Source: CAJXZP01 sp049606935
GTDB lineage: Bacteria; Bacteroidota; Bacteroidia; Flavobacteriales_G; Salibacteraceae
Length of the DNA stretch: 39,866 nt
Direction of reading: 5' to 3'
NCBI GenBank assembly: GCA_049606935.1
Contig: JBMYWA010000013.1
Location: 1-39,866, forward strand
A model generated the notes under the pieces. The model had not been told where the DNA came from. It worked only from the letters and a program-made list of their open reading frames with translations, and did no database searches. Shown one piece after another: positions 8,375 to 16,300 of the stretch. The position numbers were made by a program, and so were the translations under genes. Positions within the stretch are counted from its first letter, which is position 1, and the number at the start of each line of letters is the position of its first letter.

Positions 8375-8550
8375 TTAATATTGATGAATACCCATTTTTT
8401 ACTAGTGTTGGTGTGTATTCTATGGAGCGAATATAAGTCGTAAACCCATTTCATAAAAGTGAAATTATAATTCTTGTCATAATCTAAAGCTTTGTAGAAA
8501 TCATATGGTTGTAGTTTTTCTTTATGGATATATAATATGAGGGAATACCA
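8371..8550 (-). pseudogene. Possible 3' remnant of an eighth operon gene, or a 27-codon leader ORF
   Basis: In the divergent gap a minus-strand frame is open for 59 codons between a stop at 8551-8553 and its own TGA at 8371-8373. That TGA overlaps the next gene's ATG as ATGA, the same 4-base coupling seen elsewhere in this operon. The translation looks protein-like, for example KWVYDLYSLHRIH and KKWVFINIK. The only ATG in frame is at 8454, giving 27 residues; the rest has no start codon. It could be the tail of a gene lost at the boundary, a short leader peptide, or chance in AT-rich DNA. I recognise no family. Confidence 0.3.
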
Positions 8551-8551
8551 T

Positions 8552-8559
8552 TACATTTG
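8552..8559 (+). promoter_or_regulatory. Promoter -7 box for the class V aminotransferase gene
   Basis: TACATTTG matches the Bacteroidota -7 consensus TAnnTTTG exactly. It lies 16 bases before ATG 8576 and downstream of the earlier in-frame ATG 8537. A transcript from this box could not use the earlier codon, so the box decides in favour of the 8576 start. No good -33 TTG is seen at the usual spacing. Confidence 0.5.
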
Positions 8560-8575
8560 CGACAATACTTTAATT

Positions 8576-10045
8576 ATGGATTTAGAGAAATATTTTGAGC
8601 CTTTTCGAAAAAACATTGTAGGCATTGATCAACGTTTTCAAACTCCTTTCGGAGAAAAGAAAATTGTTTACGCGGATTGGACAGCTAGTGGCAGATTATA
8701 CGGACCTATTGAAAATGCGTTAACGAGTGAATTTGGTCCTTTTTTAGGTAATACACATACGGAAACCTCTGTAACAGGAAGTACAATGACCGTGGCGTTT
8801 CACAAATCGTTAGACATTATTAAAGAACATGTTAATGCATCTCAAGATGACTATATTATTGCATGTGAGTCGGGTATGACGGGAGTGGTAAATAAATTCC
8901 AACGAATTTTGGGGTATAAAATTCATGAGAATTTTAAGGATCAAATTTCTATTAAGGAGGAAGATAGGCCAGTTGTGTTTATTACCCATATGGAACACCA
9001 TTCAAATCACACTTCGTGGTTGGAAACTATTGTTACCCTTGAAATTATTCAAGAAACCGAAGATGGCCTACCAGATTTAAACGACCTTAAAAGATTATTG
9101 GATAAATACAAAAATCGAAAAACAAAGATTGCAAGTATTACAGGTTGTTCTAATGTTACTGGAGTACGAACACCGTACCATGAAATTGCAAAAATCATGC
9201 ATCAAAATAATGGTTGTTGCTTTGTAGATTTTGCATGTTCTGCGCCTTATGTAGAAGTGAATATGCATCCAGAAGATGAAGAATCTAGATTAGATGCTGT
9301 TTTCTTTTCTCCTCACAAATTTTTGGGCGGACCTGGTACTCCAGGAATCATGATTTTTCATAAAGATTACTACAATAACGAAGTGCCCGATATTCCTGGT
9401 GGTGGAACTGTTTCTTGGACTAATCCATGGGGAGGTAGAAAGTATTTTGATGAAGTAGAAGTTCGCGAAGCCGGGGGAACCCCTCCTTTTATGCAAACTA
9501 TTAGAGCTGCCCTATCAGTAAAACTGAAAGAAAACATGGGTGTGGAAAACATATTGAAAAGAGAGCACCAAATTTTAGATATTATTTTTGCTAAAATTGA
9601 CCCTGTTCCTAACCTTCACATTCTTGCCGACAATATAAAGGATAGAATGGGTGTAATTTCTTACTACATTGATGATTTACACTTTAATTTGGGTGTGAAA
9701 ATTTTAAATGATCGTTTCGGAATTCAAATGCGTGGAGGGTGCTCTTGCGCAGGTACCTACGGACATATTTTATTAAATATTCCAGAAAACGTTTCCAATA
9801 AAATTACCAACGAGATTGATCATGGCCAATTTTCAAATAAACCAGGCTGGATTAGATGTAGTATACACCCTACCATGACCAACGATGAAGTGAATTTTAT
9901 TGCGGATGCAATGGTAGAATTGGCAGCGAACCATAAAGAATGGAGTAAGGATTACCGTTACGATGAATCTTCAAATGAATTTATTCATAAAAATGGAGAG
10001 CCAAGTATTTCAGATAAAGTAGACGAAATTTTTAACGGAATATAA
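8576..10045 (+). CDS. Class V aminotransferase-fold PLP enzyme, cysteine-desulfurase-like
   Basis: 489 residues from ATG 8576; an earlier in-frame ATG at 8537 would add 13 residues that do not resemble the family. A PLP-dependent enzyme of the NifS/SufS superfamily. Seen: HMEHHSNHTSW, SGCSNVTG-like segment (TGCSNVTGV), cofactor-site DFACSAPY and the PLP lysine K248 in SPHKFLGGPG. RGGCSCAGTYGH has cysteines where SufS-type enzymes carry the persulfide-forming cysteine. It is longer than SufS (about 400). It belongs to the large subfamily annotated only as aminotransferase class V; desulfurase or selenocysteine-lyase-like activity is a reasonable guess. The VOC gene follows eight bases downstream. 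Confidence 0.85.
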   Translation: MDLEKYFEPFRKNIVGIDQRFQTPFGEKKIVYADWTASGRLYGPIENALTSEFGPFLGNTHTETSVTGSTMTVAFHKSLDIIKEHVNASQDDYIIACESGMTGVVNKFQRILGYKIHENFKDQISIKEEDRPVVFITHMEHHSNHTSWLETIVTLEIIQETEDGLPDLNDLKRLLDKYKNRKTKIASITGCSNVTGVRTPYHEIAKIMHQNNGCCFVDFACSAPYVEVNMHPEDEESRLDAVFFSPHKFLGGPGTPGIMIFHKDYYNNEVPDIPGGGTVSWTNPWGGRKYFDEVEVREAGGTPPFMQTIRAALSVKLKENMGVENILKREHQILDIIFAKIDPVPNLHILADNIKDRMGVISYYIDDLHFNLGVKILNDRFGIQMRGGCSCAGTYGHILLNIPENVSNKITNEIDHGQFSNKPGWIRCSIHPTMTNDEVNFIADAMVELAANHKEWSKDYRYDESSNEFIHKNGEPSISDKVDEIFNGI

Positions 10046-10053
10046 TTATTGAA

Positions 10054-10449
10054 ATGGCTGGAAAAGTAGAGAACCTGGGAGGCGTTTTTATTTACGCAAA
10101 AAATTCTAAAAAACTCGCAGAGTGGTATCAAAAACATTTAGGCCTGGTTCATGAAACATGGGGCGATAGTGGTGTTTATTATATCTCTTTTCCGTACACA
10201 GATCATGAAAATGCTAAACGTTATTTTGCGTGGTCAATAATGCCAGCCAAAAATGCGTTACCCATTAAAACACCTAAAGTTTTTACCATTAACCTAAGGG
10301 TAAGTGGTATGGAAAATATGGTTGAAAAACTGGAATCAAAAGGAGTGAAAGTGAAGCCAATAGAGGTGCATGATGAAGGTAAATTTGCTTGGTGCGAAGA
10401 CATAGAAGGAAACCATATTGAGCTTTGGGAAGATGTAGCTCCAGAATAA
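10054..10449 (+). CDS. VOC (glyoxalase/bleomycin-resistance) superfamily protein
   Basis: 131 residues, one vicinal-oxygen-chelate module pair. The first beta-alpha unit reads GGVFIYAKNSKKLAEWYQKH and the C-terminal strand GNHIELWE contributes the usual glutamate ligand. Homologues act as isomerases, dioxygenases or binding proteins; nothing visible identifies the substrate. It begins eight bases after the PLP enzyme and is probably co-transcribed with it. Confidence 0.85.
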   Translation: MAGKVENLGGVFIYAKNSKKLAEWYQKHLGLVHETWGDSGVYYISFPYTDHENAKRYFAWSIMPAKNALPIKTPKVFTINLRVSGMENMVEKLESKGVKVKPIEVHDEGKFAWCEDIEGNHIELWEDVAPE

Positions 10450-10455
10450 ATTGAT

Positions 10456-11619
10456 TTGAGATTTTTGAATGAAATAAAGAAAAAGTCATCAATAATTATT
10501 TTGTTGACTTTAGTTGTTGTAGGGATTTTTACTATCCAAAATTTGGTTTTGGATACCTATCTGATGGGAAATGTGGAAGTTTCTTTTTATAACAACTACT
10601 TGATATTCAAACAATCTTTTTTTAGCCTTATTGAGAACCTAAATTTATATGGTTCTCATAGACCTATACATATAGATTATTATAAATACAGCCCCACCTT
10701 TGCTTTGTTTTTCGGGATATTTGCTTTTTTACCGGTGCCAGTAGGTCTTTATTTATGGAACCTGCTAAACGCAACAGTTTTTTATGCAATATGGCGCATA
10801 AAGTTTCCACATGTTAAGAATAAATTTTGGGTTTGGTTATTTCTTGTAGTTGAGTTTATTACTAGTATTCAAAGTTCGCAGAGCAACGGCTTAATGGCGG
10901 GTTTGATGATATTAGCATTTGTTTTTTTAGAACGAAAAAATGTGGCGATAGCCACTTTAATGATTGTACTTTCCATGTTTATCAAAATATTTGGAGTGGT
11001 GGCATTTGCGCTATTTTTATTTTATCCAGATAAAATGAAAGCTATAGGGTATGCTATTTTTTGGGGAGTATTGCTTTTTGTGCTTCCGCTTTTGGTGGTT
11101 TCTCCAAATGAGCTGTTGGCTCAATACGAAAATTGGTGGGTGCTATTAAAAAATGATAAGCCGGTTGAATTTAGCCTATCTGTAATGGGTTGGTTAAAGT
11201 ATTGGTTTGGCTTTATTCCATCTGGTGGAGCTCTAACAGGGGTTGGAGTTGTTTTGTTTTTGATTCCTTTAACCCAAATTAAGAAGTATTCAAATCCGGT
11301 ATTTAGAGAGCTTATTTTGGCATCTGTGTTAATGTGGGTGGTATTGTTTAATCATAAAGCAGAATCTCCTACATTTATTATTTCCATTGCAGGAGTGGCT
11401 ATTTGGTATTTCTCACAACCCAAAAGCACATGGAATACAGTGTTGTTAATTTCAACCATATTATTCACTCAATTAGCTCCAACAGATTTATACCCTAAAT
11501 CAATAAGAGAGAGTTTCTTTATTCCTTATGTAATAAAGGTTTTTCCAATAATACTGGTTTGGTTAAAGCTGTTGTATGATGCCCTGTTTTTAAAGAATGA
11601 AATTTCAGAAACTATTTAA
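10456..11619 (+). CDS. GT87-like polytopic membrane glycosyltransferase (DUF2029)
   Basis: 387 residues, mostly hydrophobic with about nine or more predicted membrane segments. The segment YYKYSPTFALFFG is typical of the GT87/DUF2029 family, whose known members are polyprenyl-phosphate-dependent mannosyltransferases such as PimE in actinobacteria. The start is uncertain: TTG 10456 is taken because no in-frame ATG lies nearby, and a second TTG at 10465 is possible. It follows the VOC stop by six bases and ends at a predicted terminator. Donor and acceptor unknown; a role in cell-surface glycan synthesis is likely. Confidence 0.75.
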   Translation: MRFLNEIKKKSSIIILLTLVVVGIFTIQNLVLDTYLMGNVEVSFYNNYLIFKQSFFSLIENLNLYGSHRPIHIDYYKYSPTFALFFGIFAFLPVPVGLYLWNLLNATVFYAIWRIKFPHVKNKFWVWLFLVVEFITSIQSSQSNGLMAGLMILAFVFLERKNVAIATLMIVLSMFIKIFGVVAFALFLFYPDKMKAIGYAIFWGVLLFVLPLLVVSPNELLAQYENWWVLLKNDKPVEFSLSVMGWLKYWFGFIPSGGALTGVGVVLFLIPLTQIKKYSNPVFRELILASVLMWVVLFNHKAESPTFIISIAGVAIWYFSQPKSTWNTVLLISTILFTQLAPTDLYPKSIRESFFIPYVIKVFPIILVWLKLLYDALFLKNEISETI

Positions 11620-11648
11620 CCTCAATTTGATAATTGAAGGGGTTTTTT
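11618..11648 (+). terminator. Intrinsic terminator after the GT87-like gene
   Basis: Starting inside the stop codon, AACCTCAATT pairs with AATTGAAGGGGTT around a TGAT loop, with one bulged base, and is followed by a run of T residues (11643-11648). This separates the 8576-11619 operon from truA. Confidence 0.6.
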
Positions 11649-11696
11649 AAGAGAATAAATCTGTTTTAGATTCCAAATACACCTAATCCAGTAACC

Positions 11697-11704
11697 TACC
11701 TTTG
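11697..11704 (+). promoter_or_regulatory. Promoter -7 box for truA
   Basis: TACCTTTG is an exact TAnnTTTG match ending four bases before the truA ATG at 11709. Because the TruA N-terminus (TRYFLHIAYNGT) starts there in the family, the start is secure, so the transcript is probably leaderless. Confidence 0.55.
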
Positions 11705-11708
11705 CCAT

Positions 11709-12515
11709 ATGGCAACAAGGTATTTTTTACATATAGCATACAACGGCACCCATTACAGTGGTTGGCAACGTCAACCCAATGCGAAAACTGTTCAGAATAC
11801 CATAGAGCAAAAGCTAAGCGCTATTTTTAAAACCTTCATAACGGTTTATGGTTGCGGACGAACAGATGCGGGGGTTCATGCTAGCCAATATTTGCTTCAT
11901 ATTAACTTAGAAGAGGATTTGAAGTTTGATTTAAAGTTTCGCTTAAACAAACATTTACCTAAAGATGTTAGGGTGTATGATGTTATTCGGGTTGAATCAA
12001 ATCAGCATGCCATGTACGATGCCGTTTCAAGAACTTATGATTATTTCATTCATCTTACAGAAGACCCATTTATACATCAATTCAGTTCGTTTTATGAAGA
12101 ATCAAATTTAGATTTTGAAGCGATGAATAAAGCAATAGGAATGTTGCCAATTTATCACGAGTATCGGTCGTTTTGCAAGCAACCAGATGTTTACAAACAC
12201 ACTATCTGCAAAGTAAGTGATGCTCAAATGTTCGTTAATTCAGAACAAACAAGAATTCGTATCAGTATTAGTTCTAATAGGTTTATAAGAGGTATGATTC
12301 GTTTCATTGTAGCCTTTGTTCTTCAAGTGGGTAGAGGAGAATTGTCTGTTGTTAAGTTTGAAAAGTTGCTTAAAAACGAATTAGAGTTTAGTAAAAAATC
12401 ACCAGCTCTCCCAAATGGATTATTTTTATCAGAAGTGGAGTATCCTTATTTAAAAACTCAGAATCAATCCAGTATCACCAAATTTTTGAAAGTGGGTCTT
12501 TCAGTTAGCGTATGA
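11709..12515 (+). CDS. truA: tRNA pseudouridine(38-40) synthase TruA
   Basis: 268 residues, the usual length. It converts uridines 38-40 of the anticodon stem-loop to pseudouridine. Seen: N-terminal RYFLHIAYNGTHYSGWQRQ, the catalytic-aspartate motif GCGRTDAGVHA with D53, and the C-terminal-domain segment RFIRGMIRFIV. A single-gene unit with its own promoter box and a terminator upstream. Confidence 0.96.
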   Translation: MATRYFLHIAYNGTHYSGWQRQPNAKTVQNTIEQKLSAIFKTFITVYGCGRTDAGVHASQYLLHINLEEDLKFDLKFRLNKHLPKDVRVYDVIRVESNQHAMYDAVSRTYDYFIHLTEDPFIHQFSSFYEESNLDFEAMNKAIGMLPIYHEYRSFCKQPDVYKHTICKVSDAQMFVNSEQTRIRISISSNRFIRGMIRFIVAFVLQVGRGELSVVKFEKLLKNELEFSKKSPALPNGLFLSEVEYPYLKTQNQSSITKFLKVGLSVSV

Positions 12516-12558
12516 ACCATAAAAGTTCAATTTTAATGGGTATTGAATTTGAATAATA

Positions 12559-12566
12559 GATATTTG
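12559..12566 (+). promoter_or_regulatory. Possible promoter -7 box for the DUF3109 gene
   Basis: GATATTTG differs from TAnnTTTG only in the first base and ends 18 bases before ATG 12585, the spacing seen upstream of several genes here. Confidence 0.35.
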
Positions 12567-12584
12567 CATCACCAATAGTATATC

Positions 12585-13163
12585 ATGATTGAAGTAGGGA
12601 AAACCATCGTTTCTAGAGACGTTTTTAAAAAAGAATTCGTTTGTAATCTTTCTGCATGTAAAGGTGAGTGTTGTATTGCGGGTGATGCAGGCGCACCTCT
12701 TTTAGATGAAGAGAAAGAAATTTTAGACGCAATCTATCCAAAGGTAAAGCCCTACATGCGGGCGGAAGGAATTGAAGCGGTAGAACAACAAGGTGTTTCT
12801 GTTTACGATAAAAAGGATAACGAATACGAAACGGCATTAGTTAATAATGCGGAGTGCGCTTTTGTTATTTATGGTGATGACGGAACTGCGTTATGTGCTA
12901 TTGAGAAGGCGTATAATGAAGGTGATGTAGAATGGCAAAAACCAATTTCATGTCATTTATATCCAATAAGAATAAAAAAATACAGAGATTTTGATGCCAT
13001 TAATTACGATAAATGGGAAATTTGTTCAGATGCATGTACTTTAGGTGAAGAATTAAATGTGCCTGTATATCGTTTTCTAAAAGATCCATTAATTAGGCAT
13101 TATGGAGAGGAATGGTATGCTGATTTAACAGAAATAGCCGCCTTAGTTGAAAAAGAATTATAA
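12585..13163 (+). CDS. DUF3109 family cysteine-rich protein
   Basis: 192 residues, matching the DUF3109 family common in Bacteroidota. Its function is not established. Nine cysteines are present: C20, C25, C29 and C30 in the N-terminal cluster (CNLSACKGECC), then single cysteines in NAECAF, TALCAI and ISCHLYP and a pair in EICSDAC. The pattern resembles YkgJ-type zinc or iron-sulfur binding proteins. No signal peptide, so cytoplasmic. It stands alone between truA and a non-coding region ending in a strong hairpin. Confidence 0.85.
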   Translation: MIEVGKTIVSRDVFKKEFVCNLSACKGECCIAGDAGAPLLDEEKEILDAIYPKVKPYMRAEGIEAVEQQGVSVYDKKDNEYETALVNNAECAFVIYGDDGTALCAIEKAYNEGDVEWQKPISCHLYPIRIKKYRDFDAINYDKWEICSDACTLGEELNVPVYRFLKDPLIRHYGEEWYADLTEIAALVEKEL

Positions 13164-13214
13164 GGTCATAAGTCTGTCAGAAAATCAAATTGTTAATTTC
13201 TTTTGAAAATATTA

Positions 13215-13315
13215 TTACGTTTCCAAATGAACTATAGTGTACTTTCACACCGGTTTAGGAATCGTCATGCTATTAAGTCCTTGTATTTTCGAATACAAGG
13301 GCTTTTGCATTTTTA
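13215..13315 (+). ncRNA. Candidate small RNA or long 3' UTR ending in a strong hairpin
   Basis: The 230-base gap before the subtilase gene holds no convincing ORF. TTG at 13190-13192, then 22 bases, then TACGTTTC at 13215-13222 (one mismatch to TAnnTTTG) could be a promoter within the 17-23 base spacing known in Flavobacteria. A transcript of roughly 85-95 nt would start near 13229 and end at the hairpin at 13275-13304. Equally, it could be the 3' UTR of the DUF3109 gene. No RNA family recognised. Confidence 0.3.
13275..13315 (+). terminator. Strong intrinsic terminator with a TTCG loop
   Basis: Bases 13275-13287 and 13292-13304 form a 13-bp stem with one G-T pair and no bulge, closed by a TTCG tetraloop. 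The tract TTTTGCATTTTT follows. It lies 110 bases past the DUF3109 stop and 90 before the subtilase start. Confidence 0.8.
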
Positions 13316-13357
13316 TAGGGTGACAAGTTTTATTAAACCCTTCATTATCAAAACCCT

Positions 13358-13365
13358 TATATTTG
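13358..13365 (+). promoter_or_regulatory. Promoter -7 box for the secreted subtilase gene
   Basis: TATATTTG matches TAnnTTTG exactly, 28 bases before ATG 13394 and after the terminator. It supports ATG 13394 over the upstream in-frame TTG 13373. Confidence 0.5.
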
Positions 13366-13393
13366 TTGAATATTGAACCTATATATTTTTAAT

Positions 13394-16300
13394 ATGTCAA
13401 AATTTATCACGTTACTTTTTATTGCATTTTCAGGGGCCATTTTTGGTCAGGTATCCGATACTAACCAACAAATAGAATTGCAGCAACTCTACTTACAATT
13501 TAGAGCTAAAGAAATAAAAGACAGTATTCAAATTTCAGAGATTGTTAAAAGGAGTAATTTAAAACAACATGAATTAGATGGTGGTTCAACTATCGGTTTT
13601 GTAGGCTTTGAACCTAATGGTTTCCCTATATTTTATGCTACCGATAATAGTAATGCCGCTGCAACTGTAGGTACAAACTTAGTTGTGGCAGGTGCAATCA
13701 ATGGGTATGGTCTTACCGGGAACGGAATGGTTATTGGCGAATGGGATGGGGGTGAAGTTTTGACCACCCACGTAGAACTAACGGGAAGAGTTTCTCAAAT
13801 TGATAGCCCCTCGGATACATCTAATCACGCAACTCACGTAGCAGGTACAATGATTGCTGCGGGTATAGATGCTAGTGCTAAAGGCATGGCAACAGCAGCA
13901 ACTATTAGAGCTCATGATTTTTATAGCGATGATAGTGAAATGACCACTTTTGCCAGTACGGGTAGAATTTCAAATCATTCGTATGGTAGAATCACCGGTT
14001 GGAGAGAAATGAATAATGGTGATTGGCGATGGTATGGAGATACTAGTATTAGCGGAGTAGAAGACTATATGTTTGGTTTCTATTCTAGTAATGCAAGAAG
14101 TTGGGATTTAATAGCCAACGCTGCACCTAACTATTTAATCGTAAAATCTGCTGGTAATGATAGAAATGACGTGCCACCAGCATCTGTTACCTCTCATTTT
14201 GTTCAAGCTGGATTTCAAAATTGGGTAGTATCAACAGTTTCACGGCCGCAAGATGGAGGAACCGATGGGTATGATTGTATTTCCTCTTCAGGGAATGCGA
14301 AAAACATTTTAACGGTTGGAGCGGTATCTGATATCCCGGGAGGATGGACTCAACCAAGTGATGTAAATATGTCTAGCTTTAGCGGATGGGGCCCAACCGA
14401 TGATGGACGAATAAAACCAGATATCGTGGCAAACGGTGTTTCTTTATATTCTACTGGTAAAGATAATAACACTGATTACTATACCAGTAGCGGAACATCT
14501 ATGTCGGCTCCAAATGCAACGGGTTCTATGGCTTTGCTACAAGAAATGTATAACGATTCAAATAGCTCATTCATGACCGCATCGAGTTTAAAAGCTTTAG
14601 TTATTCACACGGCAAATGAAGCAGGGTTAACAGGCCCAGACTTCAAGTTTGGTTGGGGATTATTAAACATAAAAGGTGCGGCTGATGTTATCGCAGATAC
14701 CGCTCAAAATAAAATTATTGAAGCCACTTTGGCGCAAAATGTAACAGACACCTATACATTTTATGCAGATGGTACCACAGACGTGGAGGCAACCATAGTT
14801 TGGAATGACCCAGCGCATTCAATTCCAACGGCCAGTTTAGATCCATCTACATCTATGTTGGTAAATGACTTAGATTTAAGAATTTCTGATGCAAACGGGA
14901 CCATTAAATTGCCATGGACTCCAAATAGCGCTACCCCTTCGGTTGCTGCTACTACCGGAGATAATGTGAAAGATAATGTGGAAAAAGTTGTGTTTGCAAA
15001 CCCAACTATGGGAACCTATACTTTTACCGTTTCTCATAAAGGCTCTATTGGAGCCGGACAGGATTATTCATTAATAATTACTGGAGTTCAAAGTGCTCCA
15101 GCTGCGCCAGCTCCAACTCCAAGTTTTACTTCAACCAACACTAGTATTTGTGAGGGTGACTCGGTTTATTTTACCGATACTTCTACAGGGAATCCTACTT
15201 CATTAAGTTGGGTTTTTGCTGGTGGAAACCCAAGTACATCCACAAGTAGTAATCCGGCTATAGGGTACTCAACCGCAGGTAATTATACTGTGAAATTATT
15301 TGCAACCAATGCCAATGGAACAGATTCTTTAATACAAACAAATTTTGTGACTGTTTCTGCGCCTCCAACGGTGGCTATTACTCCTTTCACCGATGTTTGT
15401 GTGAGTGCAGGTAATCAAACGCTTTCTGGGGGAAGTCCAGCAGGTGGTACTTGGTCTGGAACGGCAGTTAATAATGGTTTATTCGATCCTATGGGAGCAG
15501 GGTTAGGTACGCATACCTTAACGTACACGGTAATTTCAGGAGCTTGCACAGCTAGTACAACTGCAAACATTAATGTGGTATTACCTCCAAACCCCTCTTT
15601 CCCTCCATTTCCATCAAGTTTTTGCGATAATAGTGCAGCCTTTTTATTGTCTGGAGCAACCCCAATAGGAGGTACATATTCAGGAACCGGAGTTGTAAAC
15701 AATGTTTTTGATCCTGCTGTAGCAGGCGTGGGTTCTCATTTCATTACCTATTCTTATACCGACCCTTCAGGTTGTTCTGGAGATTCAACCATCTCGGTTA
15801 ATGTAATTCCTGGTACAGCCACTTCTATTGGTGCTTTTTCAGATATCTGTGAAAGTGCGCCAGTTCTAACTCTTACTGGAGGTACTCCCGCAGGAGGTTA
15901 TTATACAGGGCCTGGGGTAGACACAATGGCTGGCACATTTGACCCCTCTCTAGCTGGGGCTGGTTCTCATAGTATTACCTATTTTGGGTCAGGAGGACTT
16001 TGTATTTCAGCTTCTAGTGCTAATATTACGGTTATTGCTGCACCAACCGTTTCTTTAGATCCAATATTGGATGAGTGTTTAAGCAATACTTCTCTTTTAT
16101 TAACTGGGGGTTTACCAACTGGGGGATTATTTTCTGGAACGGGTGTTAATAATGGAGTTTTTAATGCTTCTGTAGCAGGATTAGGCACGCACATGATATA
16201 TTATTCCTATACCGATGTCACTACCACTTGTAGCGCTATCGACTCCACTCCTGTTAACGTGGTAAATAGCATTCAATATTCTATTAATGATACTACCCTT

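Noticed and set aside
8448..8465. Inverted repeat ATTTCA-6-TGAAAT in the divergent gap
   Set aside because: A six-pair AT-rich match is expected by chance here and no regulator gene lies nearby.
8537..8575. Longer start for the PLP enzyme
   Set aside because: The extra 13 residues do not resemble the family and the -7 box at 8552-8559 lies inside them.
13373..13393. TTG start for the subtilase
   Set aside because: It would put seven extra residues ahead of a normal signal peptide; ATG 13394 is the better start.
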